Shown: one piece after another, positions 45,298-59,719 of the stretch | Numbering within the stretch: the first letter of the stretch is position 1 | Layout of the letters: every line of letters begins with the position of its first letter | DNA from: Diphasiastrum complanatum | Taxonomy: Eukaryota > Streptophyta > Lycopodiopsida > Lycopodiales > Lycopodiaceae | NCBI GenBank assembly: GCA_029204225.1 | Contig: CM055113.1 | Location: 30,927,024 to 30,991,023, forward strand | Direction: 5' to 3' | Length of the DNA stretch: 64,000 nucleotides | Made by a program: the position numbers and the translations under genes | The notes under the pieces: generated by a model | What the model was told of the DNA's origin: nothing | Databases searched by the model: none | What the model saw: the letters and a program-made list of their open reading frames with translations, nothing else

Positions 45298-46985
45298 TAT
45301 ATTACCTTGCATCTAACAATCGAAAAACCTCAATCCTGCACTTTTTCTTTTTTTTTTGTGCTCACCACATTTGATTTTGCAAGGAGTAGGCAAAGAGGAA
45401 GAGCAAGAGGAACAAGCAAAGTGCAAGAGGAACAAGCAAGGTGCAAGAGGAGAAAGCAAAGAGCAAGAAGCAAGAGCAACGACCTATCACAAGGGGAAGC
45501 AAGCTGATACATGTGATCTCGACAGTTCTAAAGTTTTAGCTACTCAGGTGTGGAAGCCCACGAGGAGTTTTGCAACACGGTAGTTGAGAATGATAAACTG
45601 AAGAGAGAGTTTGAATCGTTGTAGACCTAGATCAAAGATTCAATTTATGCAAAGGAGTTTGAAGCATAGGCCGATCCTGTTGATACCCACAAAGCCAAAT
45701 GAATCCGTGCGACCCAGGCAAAGAAGACGGATAAGGTACATGCGCAAGAATTTCGAGTTTTTGTTGATAATGGTTGTATTTGGCTGTCGCTGCAAATTTG
45801 TTTACTGTTGTTCACGTTCTTCGGCCTCTATAAACGTGTAGTTTCACAAAAGGTAATGCCAGATTCCAACTGAAGATAGAAACATATTCATTTGTCTTTC
45901 ACCTCTCTTATCATCAATTCGGCCTCCCTATTTATTTGAAGAAAAATACTGTGTTTGTAGGGTTTAGGAAATGAACAAATCAAATTGACTCCTATGAGAA
46001 GATCTAATGGGATTAGGCATCAATCTTTCTCTCCAAGCAACAGGGCTCTAAAATCACCATATTTTTGAAAACAATGAGCTTAGACTGCAAACTCAGACCA
46101 AGTTATGTTGTTCATGAGTGGTTAGCTTTCAACCAACAAATATTGGGTGGGTATGGCTTCCCAAAGCAAAGATTAGAGAATCCTACTGGAAAGATGTCCA
46201 GTATCTTCACAATTTTTATTACCTTAGAGATAGAAACACATTATTCCTTCGGTTTGTATCTTGCTTTAGAGAAGAAAAACTCTGATTTGAGAACTTTTTA
46301 ATCCTAAAGATGTGACAAGTCCTCCTGTAGTTTGTATTCTCTAGCCTTTTAAGATGAAGAGATCCACTTAAGAATTCTTTGTTAGATTTTGAATGGTATA
46401 TGTTTTGGTGGTGTCATTGTTTTCCTTTTGAAAATAGATCTTCCTTGTCATAGATTTCCCACAAATAACGGATCTTACATGTTTGACACATTCCTTCATG
46501 AAGAAGCAATTTTTTATAAAGTGTTTCTTCCTTTGAACTTAAGTTATACATGTGGACTGCATGAAACATGATTGTTGTCACCGCAAGTTCCTAGCAAAAG
46601 AACCAATGTAACGAACTCTTAAGATATTTGCACGAGCATTCACAAATAAATCCAGATTGGAGATCCACCAACTGCAATATCCATATTCATATCCATGCTA
46701 CAAGGTAAGGTTTGTAATTTACGGATACCTTTACATGATTTCACTTTTCTTTCAATTTGTTTACTACTGTTCACATTCTTCAGCGTCGTCAAGGAAGGAG
46801 GATTTCAGATTGTCCCCTTTCCATTCACTTACATGCTTTCTCAGCGGCCGCTTTGGCAGAATCCATGATCTATCAATCACGAAGGAGCTTCACCAGGCAA
46901 GGAAGCCCACTAGTCTTCACCACCATTGCGACTGAGAGTGCTCATGGCTGAGTTGCTGAGGCTGATTCCATTTTGACCGCATTGT

Positions 46986-49162
<2,177 letters not shown>

Positions 49163-49529
49163 GGTAGTCTTAGTTTGAATGTGAAGGGAGACACGAAAGT
49201 GGGTTGATTAAAATTCATAAGTAGTTTTTAAATTTGAAATGTACTTGGGCATTAAATGAGGCCTGCAAGTCTATGTCTCACCTAGAGCCCTAGTTGTTGT
49301 CCTATGGGAACCAAGGCAATGGATATGCTAGTCTTGCCTTACAAAGTACCTACAAAAGTCTATGGATGATGGGACCTATATTTAGCCCTTAACTCTTGCT
49401 CACCCTATGTGGTAATCCAAGGTAAAAGTGCCACATAGGATTGATTAATACTAAACTAATTATGATTAACAAACCTGTTTAGACAAGGAAGAGGCCCTTT
49501 TTGAGTCCAAAAAAGGCCCTGATGCCCCC

Positions 49530-50056
49530 TGCGAGAGTTCCCCAAATCTAGAAGAGCAAAATCAAGAGCAACCTCGCAGACATCACTTTTTCAGTTTTTT
49601 GTGGCAACTAACTCTCGTAGAGCCTCCTAAAGCTGCATCTTATTGAGAGAAGCTCATAGACAACTCTGCGAGAGTTCATCTTGTTCTAGTAAGCTGAAAA
49701 GTAGTTATAAGTGTCTAAAAATGGAAAAAAAATCATCAGACTCAGAGAACCCTCGCAAAAGTAACTCTCACCGATTGTTTCATTGTTTTCAGAAGGTAAT
49801 TTTACATCAGTGATCAAGTTTGCGAGAGTTTGAAGTATTGATGTCAAAAAGTGGTGAAAAACATCATCAAACATCAATAACTTCCAGATCTGCAAGAGTT
49901 AATCCTCACTCATCACACAAAGTCAGATCCACCTCAGATCCAGCTCTAGTAAAGCTTGCGAGAGTTACTTTCCAGTAGATTTCAGAAATCAAAATTTTCG
50001 CTTGCAAAACAATAAAAAGAACTCTCTCAAAACTCTCGCACAACCAACCCTCGCAG
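49530..50056. repeat. Spacer with recurring TGCGAGAGTT motif
   Basis: TGCGAGAGTT, its complement AACTCTCGCA, or near matches occur at about 49530, 49572, 49610, 49667, 49750, 49821, 49891, 49957, 50031 and 50047. The motif is reused on both strands at 40-80-bp spacing with unrelated sequence between. No coding support from 49163 to 50371. It lies just upstream of the gypsy integrase. Confidence 0.7.
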
Positions 50057-50371
50057 ATAGTATCAATAGCAAGATCTACCTCATATATGTCTACTGTAAA
50101 AATTTTAGGCCAATCGAAACAAGGATCAAAGAAAAATCAAGAAAAACCACCGAAAAGAGGCTAAAATTACACGAATAGCCATTGAAACTGATCACATCTT
50201 TACAGATCTAGATTTCTTTTCACATATCCATCAAGATCCAGCAACCTTGGACTCTCCCGACAAATAAATCTGAGATCAGGACAATCAATACCAGTTAGAG
50301 CAAGAAATCAAACACCAAACCTCCCAAGAGTTGCAGCCACATGGATTGAAGCAGAAACAAGACCAACAACA

Positions 50372-51547
50372 ATGGATTCAATGGATCAACCTGTATCTGT
50401 CGTACCCTTGCAAGCAGTTCGGAGGGCACCTTGTTGGAATGAAGCTCTTGCAACGATTGATTGTACAGCAGGATATATGTGTCAACAAGAAATTCAGTCA
50501 GATTTGAGCGAGATTTCCTTATTGGATCGAACTTTGGATACACCGATCACATTTCCATTGAATGTGTTGAATGTAGCCTGGATATCAATGGAACCTATAC
50601 CAGATCCGGTTGAAGATGATCTCATACTTGTGAGTCATGCCTTGACTTATGATGACAATGCAGAACTTACAGATGAGAAGATTCTCAATCATATGGATCC
50701 AACCAAATTTGGAGTGCATCATGATGAACCAACAATAAAATCGCCTAAAGCAATTATATTGAAGGACGATAGGATCACCAAGTGGGTTGAACCCAAAGTT
50801 GTCAAAGTTGCTGATGCGAAATTTATGGCCAAGTTTCTCTATGAAAATATTATAATCAGATTTGGATGTCCGATCGAGATTGTCAATGATCGGGGTACAC
50901 ACTTTGTTAATCAAACAATAAAGTATTTATTGGAAGAATTTTTTTGTTATACACAAATTTAGTATTCCTTACTATCCCAGAGGGAATGGCCAAGCTGAAT
51001 CTTCCAATAAGATTCTCTGCACCATTATGACAAAGACAGTTGAAGCGAGTTGGTCTGATTGGGAACATAAACTGTATGCAACATTATGAGCATTCAGAAC
51101 CGCTTACAAAAATAGTACAAATCAAACACCCTTTCAACTGGTCTATGGTCAAGATGTTGTGTCGATTGAATCTTTAATCCCATCTTTACACATAGCAGCA
51201 ACAAAATGGTTAAATGATGATAAGTCTTGACAACTCCGTCATGAAGCGTTGCACAAATTATGTGAAACCCGATTGATGGCAGTTCATGCGTTAGCAGCAG
51301 AGAATGGCACGATCGTCGATTGCACAAAAAAGATCTGAAAGCAGAAGATCTTGCATTGATGTACAAAACCAAGCTAATCAAGGGAATATTGAAGTTTACA
51401 GGTGAAGGCCCATATAAAGTTAAAGAAATCTTGAACTATGGTGCAATAATTTTTGAGCACTTGGATGGAAAACTATTTGATACTCCGGTGAATGACAGCC
51501 GATTACACAAGTTTTGGCAACCGGCTCCGCCAAATCAACAAGTCTGA
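50372..51547 (+). pseudogene. Ty3/gypsy element 2: integrase region
   Basis: An open frame from 50372 to 50962 ends in the integrase core: ITKWVEPKVVKVADAKFMAKF, then ENIIIRFGCPIEIVNDRGTHFVNQTI. After a frameshift near 50950 come YYPRGNGQAESSNKIL (catalytic Glu), AFRTAYKNSTNQTPFQLVYG, and finally KTKLIKGILKFTGEGPYKVKEI with NDSRLHKFWQPAPPN. D-D-E spacing suits Ty3/gypsy integrase. A stop lies at about 51087 and another near 51228. The first 110 residues (MDSMDQPVSVVPLQ on) are not integrase and are unrecognised. RT and RNase H are absent, so the element is internally deleted. Confidence 0.82.
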
Positions 51548-51889
51548 TCTCTCAAAGATTTTTTAATTTTATTTGTTTTTCAACTTGTTGTTTTCAATAT
51601 TGTTCAGATTTTTTGTGAAAAAGACAATAAAAAAAAAAACATTGAGAAAAGACTGATGAGCAAAAGTCAGAAAAGTCATCAGCATGGGAAAAAGGAAGAA
51701 CGGTATTTTTGATGAAAAATGACTTAGAAAATCACTGTTTTGGTCAGATTTGGCCTATACAGTATCAAAAACCTTCCCTGAGCTCTCAACTATACATCCA
51801 CTTTAGATAATCTAACTTGAGGTGAGCGAAGATTTTTTTCAAGTAAAAGTTCCATTTTTCTGAGCTAGGCGAATTATCAGTAGTATGCC

Positions 51890-52100
51890 ATTTTGGGAAC
51901 CTTCGCCGAGCACCTTACTCTCATTATGAACCTTCGCCGACATGCTAGATGGTCTTAAAATGTCAAAATTAGGTTGGCCATAGGTTCAGATTTTGGAAAA
52001 ATGCATTTATGACAGTACTTGGGCGAAGGTTCATCCTTCACCAGACCTGGAAAACGTTCGCCTGATAGGTTCAGATCCCCAGAAACCTTCGCCGAGATTT
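51890..52100. repeat. Spacer with recurring AACCTTCGCCGA motif
   Basis: AACCTTCGCCGA or its complement occurs at about 51898, 51929, 52021 and 52084, with weaker forms at 52032 and 52055. It lies between the integrase and the next ORF of the same element. 51548-51889 shows no gene. Confidence 0.6.
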
Positions 52101-52337
52101 TTATAGCCTATTTTCACAATACTATACATGCTTGCAAATTCTGGTTCAGAACTGACCAGCCAAATAGTATTCAATGTAATGGACCCACCAAATTCACCTA
52201 TAAGTTGGTCGAATTCGATTCATTCCTCACTTGTGCTAGCGAAGCTCTTGCAAATTTTTCCCGCAACCAAAGCCTTCCAAACTTTTGGACTGCTTTCTGA
52301 TGTACTTTCGCGTGTCTTACATTTCATTTCTGATCAT

Positions 52338-54890
52338 TATGTCTTCTACAGATACTTCCCAATCTTCGCGTTATACTATCCATCGTGATGTCCCATCTAC
52401 AACGGACATCATGATACTTTCTAGCACAAGCATGGTCACTCAGTGGATGACCCTTGCGGAACCTCTGCTTACCGCAATGGGTATTCATGAGAGAGCCTTT
52501 TTTGGGAGAATTAACATGGATTTCATCACTCTTGCCTTCAGTACGTGGAAGGAAGAGAAATCCAAATTTTATATCACCTTTCAGAGAGCAACACACAAGG
52601 TACGCGTCATTGAGGCCGCCCTTGCTGCCATAGGAATAACATTTGGAACATAGGCCTCACCCAATCATAAATAGGAAAAACAGGCCATAAAGCCTTACAT
52701 TGACCTCACCAATGATTTGCACTGGAGCAACGGCGGATACCTCCTTGATGCCATCACTCAGCCTTCCATCCACGTTGTTGCCCAACTACGGAACAACTTC
52801 TACGGTTCAGCTGCACTTCCGCCCCCTGCTACTGTTCGCACTGAACTTCCTATTCTCTCTGCCTCTGATGCTTCCCTTGCCTCTGCTTCCACACAAGGAC
52901 AGTTTGTGACCATTGGGGCTACCATTCCCATCACAGCTGCCTAGGCCACCTCACCCTCGCACACCGAAGCTACTTCACCAAACACACACTATTTCATGGA
53001 TATGTTCAATGATTCCGACCCCCTTGGGGCTGCCAAAATTTTTGAACTACCCCAGGGCCCTGCGCCCTTTGAACTCCAATTCCCTAGAAGAGGATTCGAA
53101 CAAATCCATGACACTACTATCGGTGTTGAAGACTCAAGCCAGCAACTTCAAGCTGAAGATGCCCCAGTCACACTTTGGGTGGTTGACCAAGCTATGAAAT
53201 CACCGAAGCAGTTCGACGCCATCGTGTCTGAGGTTTCAATGAAGAAGATGCTTTTGAATAAGAAGAAGTACCGGCATCTATTTCACGCCAACCAAGGACA
53301 GTACCATCAGGTCCTCCTACTACTGCCGCCTCCACAACAATAGATTCTGGTGATGCTCTCGGTTTGATCTCAAGCCTTGCGCAAGTGATCTAGTCTATGC
53401 TTGAAAAGAAAAAAGAAATGGAGCAGAGAATTTCAAATCTAGGATCGGAAAACACTCTTATCAGCCAGAAGATTGTCCAGCTAGATCAAGAATTGAAGAT
53501 CGCCAAGCAGCACGAAGACAAATTTGAAGCTGAAAAGAAGATGGCACAACAACAAGCTAATCTCCTCGAAGGATAGGTCAGCTCGATGCAAAATGCCCTG
53601 ACAACCGCACATGATCAGGTGGACAAGGCCGTGCAGGATGCAAAGCAACATGTGCAACTGATAAAGGGTCAATTCTAGATGGCGAAGCAGGATTGCACAG
53701 TCTCCAAGGTGAACTGGATGCGACCACCCTTGAGCGTGATGCGTATCTTCAAATGCAAATACCAGATCATTCGGTCACACCGACGAAGATCGCGTATTTG
53801 TTCAAGAAAGTGGATACGTACAAAGTGGCCCTTTAGGGATTTCAAGGCCGCTTGACAAGTTCAAAGGAAAAGCTTCAACTGAGTTGGCAAAGGCCAAAGA
53901 AACCATCAGCGCCTATGAAAAAGCAGCCGCTCAGGTATTGGAAGCCGGACCACAAATCCCCGTATTGGTCATGCCACAATTCTCCCCTACGCGCCAAGAA
54001 GATGTACCAATGGATACAGGGTTGGATTCGGGCATGGACCAAGGGGAGTTCCAGATATAGAAGAACAATCACCAATTTTACCGGCAATGCAATCAGGTCC
54101 ATCCTCATCAAGGACCACACCACTATTCAGAAGGCCCATCAGCGTCAAGGACCGAATCCAGAGTTTTTTAGCGCAACATCCGCATGAGTCCTCGCGTGGT
54201 GGATGGGTTCTGAAGTTCAAGACCTCTGAGATAGAAACCGACAAAGAGTTGGACAAAATACCTACATTGGGAGAGCAGCCAGCATGGAGAATTACCATTT
54301 TTGAGAAAACTCCGGAATCAATCAGGAGTTATGTGGCTAGCCCTCGCAAATTGCGAGTTGATCCTTATTATGTGCCAATGCCGAGAAGGAATAAATGGAA
54401 AGATTTGGGATTGGCTATCGACAAGATCACAATTCATACTCCCAATTGGCCAATCATCCATCAACCCTATAGCTGGACAATATTAGTGGATTTTCACTAG
54501 GCTTTACAAGTGTACCAGTGAGAGTATGTCCACTCTCCAGATCTGACAATGTGACAATCGGCACTGTTTGCAAAAGATCTAACTCTGTTGGCATCAGTGG
54601 CAACCAGATGGGACAATTGTCTTCCTCCTCTGGCATTCAATCCAAATAAGCCGATGGCCTCAGAGACTATCAAAGATCAATTGTCGGTTGCTCGTTTATA
54701 TTTTCGTGCAGCAATGATGAGAGGCTCTTGGGAATCTCACTTCACATCCTGGACGACCTCAAAGTGGATTGCAGGAGCTCATCGTTGTTTTCTGTCCCAT
54801 AATTTGGATTTTAATACGTCTCGACTTTATGGAGAAGGTGCAGTACTATTTAATAAAGATTCGGCGCGAAGCTAATAAAAGTCCCCAATA
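52338..54890 (+). pseudogene. Large 3' ORF of gypsy element 2, coiled-coil, function unknown
   Basis: A long coding-like stretch starts at ATG 52338 (MSSTDTSQSSRYTI) and is broken by about ten stops and frameshifts. It holds MVTQWMTLAEPLLTAMGIHERA, then a Pro/Ala/Ser-rich linker, and FMDMFNDSDPLGAAKIFELP. A charged heptad-like segment follows at about 53395-53680 (EMEQRISNLGSENTLISQKI). The C-terminal domain has RNKWKDLGLAIDKI, ASVATRWDNCLPPLAFNPNK and SWESHFTSWTTSKWIAGA. The last exon-like end FMEKVQYYLIKIRREA reappears in the inverted copy beside the minus-strand LTR (about 56800-56860), so it belongs to the element. Lying between integrase and LTR, it occupies the place of an extra (envelope-like or relocated gag) ORF. 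I see no convincing signal peptide or membrane anchor. Confidence 0.55.
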
Positions 54891-54905
54891 ATTGCATCTC
54901 GCAGG

Positions 54906-55660
54906 TGTCGTGGGACCGTCACTTATTTTGGTGGAGGATATTATTGGAGGGTATGCGGATCCCAAGGCAACCCTGACCCTAGTTAATAAGTGAGAGGGAT
55001 TTGGCACCCTGCGTGTGTAAGTCCAACCCAATGATCACATAGAAATTTGATTAATTAGAAAGTCAGTAAAAGGACTTTAGGCCTTTTTGCAGAACTTTTA
55101 ATGTCGTAGGGCCTAAATGTCAAGTTAGTGAATAAAATTGGGTTTCCCTCCAATTTGGATGGTTCCCACTCTTGTTTAAATTTGGATAATTAGGGAGGCA
55201 GAAATAGACCAATAGGATTCAGAGGCCAGGGTCCTCCTCTCTACTATAAAAAAGGACCAACTCGAGTCCCTACACATGTTCATTTCCTCATTTCAATAAA
55301 GCAGATTGGTTCTCTTTAAAAATGGATTGATGAATGTCCTTGCTCTCTATCACTTTTCCTCCATCTCTCATGCTTTATTTGGTTTTTGCTAATTGTTGGA
55401 TCTGATTGTTATTGGGATTGTATGTTATTATACTTTTTATGAGAGAGAAAGGGAGAGAGAGAAAGAGTAAGCTATCTTGTTGTGGATCGTAGAGTTAATG
55501 GATGTTAGAGTTAGATTTGGATCTTCCATTCATGCTAAAATCTGAACTATACTATCGCTCTCATGGGAACGAATCTATGCGTGACAACTAACTTCGTCTC
55601 TTTGATGCTAGATTGATTAGATCTTGGATTCAGGTTAGGCAAGGAAAGAAACCCACTACA
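54906..55660 (+). repeat. LTR of gypsy element 2 (plus)
   Basis: The LTR of 755 bp starts TGTCGTGGG and ends CCCACTACA. It carries a TATA-like CTATAAAAAAGG near 55245, AATAAA near 55296 and an interrupted GA-rich tract at 55440-55470. It is preceded by the end of the 3' ORF and followed by a primer site, so internal sequence lies on both sides, as in a tandem element sharing one LTR. It pairs with the minus LTR 56019-56779. Confidence 0.82.
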
Positions 55661-55664
55661 ATTT

Positions 55665-55681
55665 TGGTGCCGTTGCCGAGG
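55665..55681 (+). promoter_or_regulatory. Primer-binding site, tRNA-Asp-like
   Basis: TGGTGCCGTTGCCGAGG, four bases after the LTR, differs slightly from the TGGCGCCGTTGCCGGGG primer site known from plant Ty3/gypsy elements of the Athila type. Only about 340 bp of leader follows (55682-56018), with no gene. Confidence 0.7.
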
Positions 55682-56018
55682 AGCTACACCAATTTTTCAG
55701 TTTGTAGCATGTTTGTTGGATGGTTAGCTTGCATTAGGCATCTTGTTGTGACATGAATAGTGTTACATCTGCATTTAGGGTTAGTTTGGGATTGATTTTG
55801 CTTGATTTGAGTGGATTTGCTTGTTTGAAATCTAATATGATTGTGGAACGGGAAAAGCTATTCAGATCACCAATCTTAAGATCCATTTGGATCTGAGATA
55901 TCAGAAAAAACAACAAAAATTGGTCAAATCTGAATTATACACAAACAAAAAAGCCAAAATATGCGACACTGCAAATTTACTCACAATTATGTGACAGTTC
56001 AGTTGCACGTAGATTTAC

Positions 56019-56206
56019 TGTAGTGGGCATTTCCTATCCTATCTTCAACCCTAGATCCAAGCACACAAGCATCAAGGAGATGAAGCTAGTTTTCACGCAG
56101 AGGTTCGTTCCCATGAGAGCGATAGCATATTTCATAATCCAGCATGTGCATATAATTCATTAACACTAACCATTAACACTAATCCATAACAATGATAGAA
56201 ACTTAC

Positions 56207-56278
<72 letters not shown>

Positions 56279-56779
56279 AAAAGCACAAGAATGATCAATC
56301 CCAATAAGCATCAAATCCAACAAATAGCAAATCCAAAGACAACATGAGAGTTAGAGGAGGAAAGATGGAGAGCAAGGACATTCCATATCCATTCATAAGA
56401 AGGCCAACCTGCTTGTATTGAAAAGAAGAGAACATATGTACAATATTCGAAACTACCACTTTAGATAGTGGATTTTAGGGCCTTGGCCTCAAATCCTATT
56501 GGCCAATTTCTATCCTAAGATTCAAAAAGTGGAGGGAACCCATTCAAAAAGTGGAGGAAACCCATTCAAAAATTGGAGGGAACCAATTTGAATTTGAATT
56601 TTGGTATTTTATTCACTAACTTGACTTTTAGCCCCTGTGACATTAAAAGTCCCACAAAAGGCCTAAAGTCCTTTTATTAACTTGTAACTAATCAAATAAC
56701 TATGTGATCATCGAGTTGGACTTACACACGCAACCCTTCAATAGTACCCCCCACCAAAACTGGTGGCGGTCCCACTACA
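56019..56779 (-). repeat. LTR of gypsy element 2 family (minus), with expanded (TC)n
   Basis: Starts TGTAGTGGG at 56779 and ends CCCACTACA at 56019 on the minus strand. It is similar to 54906-55660 along its length. A pure (TC)n tract at about 56213-56275 replaces the shorter interrupted GA stretch of the plus LTR. No primer site follows its inner end. Flanks GTAAA and CGAGG do not match, so it is not a simple solo LTR. Confidence 0.8.
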
Positions 56780-56960
56780 CCTCGCAAGATTTATTATGTA
56801 GGCCTCTCTTCGAACCTTTATTAGGTGGTATTGCACTTTTTCTATGAACTCCAGGCACTCCGTATTGAAATAACTAGGGTTAGGGTTGCCTCGGGATCCG
56901 CAAACACTACAACATTTACACGAAGTTTTGCAGCAGGCGAATAACACGAAGTATCAAAGA
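56780..56960 (-). pseudogene. 3' end of the gypsy extra ORF, second copy
   Basis: Minus strand reads YFNTECLEFIEKVQYHLIKVRREAY just upstream of the minus LTR, matching the end of the plus-strand 3' ORF (FMEKVQYYLIKIRREA). Only the last few dozen codons remain. It confirms that this peptide is part of the retroelement. Beyond about 56960, 56961-57560 shows no gene. Confidence 0.6.
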
Positions 56961-57567
56961 TACATGTAAATCTCGTAATTTCAGCCTTCATGACAAAACC
57001 TGAAAAATGCAAACTTTTTGACACTTGTAGAAATACATGGTAGTTCTTGCAGATATCAAAAGGTGGAAAGTCTGCTCACGATCAACTTCTATGGCATTTT
57101 ACAAACTATCACGAACTGTGATAAGACTTTGGTAGTCTTTATCACTACCATCTATTACAGTATTTGTTTATTGTAGAGTTAATCAAAAGATTACACGATG
57201 GTTAGTTCGTCAATAAATAGTGACTAAATGTCAATATCGTGGCATGTATAGTGAAGCGTAGAGAGGTGTAGCATTGTAGAGAGCAAGAGATCGATCATTG
57301 AGAGGTGATCGAAATAGAGTTTTACAGTGTGCAAATTAGTGTGAGACACATAGTGCTACACATGATTCTAAGCTATTTCATGACAGACATTGTGCTGATA
57401 TGTATTCCAGCTTATTTTCCACACTAGATTTGTAAAGAATCATTATATTCAACTCATTTAATTGAAGCATAAGTAGGAGTTTCTTGCACATTATCGTGTC
57501 TTGAATTATCTGATTTTATTCACTCTTTTTTGTTTTGATAGCACACTACAATTTGCATCATCATCAT

Positions 57568-57809
57568 TACAACTTCCACAGCGATAACGTCTACACTTCC
57601 CATGGTTCTATGACACCTCAAGCAGGTAGTAGAATGGATGTCATTGACTCCTACGTTATCAGCTATTAGAAGTATTAATTAGCTTTACTACAACTTCCAT
57701 AGCAATAACGTCTACACTTTCCATGGTTGTCTACAACACCTCAAAAAAATAGTAGAATGGATGTCATTGTCTCCTACGTTATCAACTATCAGAAGTATTA
57801 ATTTGTTTA
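57568..57809. repeat. Tandem duplication, 2 x about 121 bp
   Basis: Units 57568-57688 and 57689-57809 both run from TACAACTTCCA through GTAGAATGGATGTCATTG to AGAAGTATTAATT, with scattered differences. No coding meaning. 57810-58317 has no gene. Confidence 0.8.
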
Positions 57810-58317
57810 CAAGATTCTGACTCATAGTAGATCTCAGATATGTTGAAGGCTATTGATGTTCTAACTTTGATTCCCCATTATTAGTTCATTCTGTTTGACC
57901 ATATACTTGCATAGCCCACAATACTATAGTTACAATTTCTAAATCTAACTACAAGAAACTGAAAAGAATCCAATTTTGAGATTAAACCTATTCAAGAAAT
58001 ACCAGAATATCTAGTTTGTTGAGATTCGATAGGTGGATCGACCGACAATGCCTATCACGACAAAGGAATAGCAACAAAGAATCCTCGATGCATGAAACTA
58101 AGTCTATCGGTTCAAACCGACTTTGACCTCTCTTGATCATAGCTTTGAAGTTGCTGAATCGACTAAGTCGATTCCCTAGCCATACACATATATCTTGATT
58201 ACAGATTTAGCTTTGCGGAAGCGTTTTAGGTGAGGTATTTTAGAGCAATAAATTGACAACACTATTAGCCACACAGAACAGTTTCATCTACAAATAAATT
58301 TATCTGCGAGTATAGAT

Positions 58318-59517
58318 CTATCCGAACATGAAAAGAAATAAGCATTCAGCATATTCTAGTGTCAACATTGCCTGCCAATTTGCATATGTATATCCATGAA
58401 GTGTATGGATATCGGATGAATCATCACCATAGCAGATACATAGGTCGATAGTATCTCGTACATATCTAACTACTCTGAAAAGAGCTTTCCAATGGATCAT
58501 GCCAGGATTGGTCATGTATTGACTCAAAGAACTGATGGCGTATGCAAGATCTGGCCTGGTCGAGATCATTGCATCCATTAGGGATCCGATAATAGATTGG
58601 TACGGATATCCCTTCATTTCCGCCTTCTCCTCATTGGTTTAAGGGCACTGTTCCTTGGATAATTTAATACTTGGTGCTTCTTCTTGTCGTTGTTGAACTT
58701 CAAGATTTGATAGTCCTGAATTTCATGGTTCACCCTCTTGAAGTACCTGCAGAAGAATCTTTTCTTGTTCTAAACAGGTTGCTAATTTTGGGTGTGTGAC
58801 TGCTTCTGATTGTTGTTGGTCTGTTGGACAACTTTCTTTTCCTATTGCTTTCTCGTGTTATTCTTGAAACAATGCTTGTGAGTCATTGATGGAGGACAAG
58901 GATGCTCCATTACTTCTTGTTTCCTCCTACAACAACATGATTAAGACCCTGGACAATGTTATATCTGAGTGTGTGGTTGCCATCATCACCCAGTTTTCAT
59001 AACAAGATGACAAACTGGTCAATAAAATCATTACAGCGTCAGAGTCTTCAACTACTGAACCTATTGACGCCATCTGCTCTAATAGAGTCTTAAATTGATT
59101 AATGTAATTTTGAACAGAATCACTTTCTTACATTTTGAATGAGAAGAACTTTCTCCTCAAATGCAGCTTCGAAGTGACATCTCTCACTTCATATAATGTA
59201 CTCAATATATCCCAAACCTCTTTCGAAGATTGTACTTTTCTGATGTGGCCAATCTGTGTGTTGGAGATGTTAAGAGTGATCAAGGCGAAAGCCTTGCCAT
59301 CCCTGAGCTTCCATTTGAGAATGGCTTGCTCATCGACACTGGAAAGCAGTTCGATTCCAGCGACTATTTCCCAAAGCTCCTTGGCCATCAGTACTAGCCT
59401 CATCTTGAATTTCCACAAATGATAGTTCAAACCATCGAGTTTGTCTACCATTAGAGCAGACTGTGATTGCGAACACAAGTTAGTCGTGTGAGGAAGACAG
59501 GTGCCATAGCTGAGCAT
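58318..59517 (-). pseudogene. Copia element 6: gag and RNase H joined by deletion
   Basis: Minus-strand gag (59517-59128) reads SQSALMVDKLDGLNYHLWKF, VLMAKELWEIVAG and VWDILSTLYEVRDVTSKLHL. After a degenerate joint (59127-58640) RT/RNase H resumes: GYPYQSIIGSLMDAMISTRPDLAYAISSLSQYM and HWKALFRVVRYVRDT, then it frays at GYTYANW. Integrase and most of RT are deleted. Wording is nearly that of copia 5b, so both come from one family. No LTR is identified on either side. Confidence 0.78.
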
Positions 59518-59643
59518 CAGTTGTTATTCGGGATCCCGAAAGAAAGACTCGAGACTCGAGAGCTTCGAAAATCAAGACTGGAGGCTATGTAACATGTAAC
59601 TCCAATAGAAACTCACAAGATAGGCCACAGAGAAGAGATGTGG

Positions 59644-59719
59644 AAAATTTCACGTCATCGTAAAAATTTGATGATGTGGATTTTCTATTTTTTATTTTTT
59701 AATGATGACGTGAAATTTT
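59644..59719. repeat. Perfect 16-bp inverted repeat with bZIP-type cores
   Basis: AAAATTTCACGTCATC (59644-59659) pairs with GATGACGTGAAATTTT (59704-59719) around a 44-bp AT-rich loop. Each arm contains ACGTCA/TGACGT, a known bZIP core. About 1.2 kb upstream of ATG3, so it may be an upstream element or a small foldback transposon end. The stretch 59720-60600 has no gene. Confidence 0.6.
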
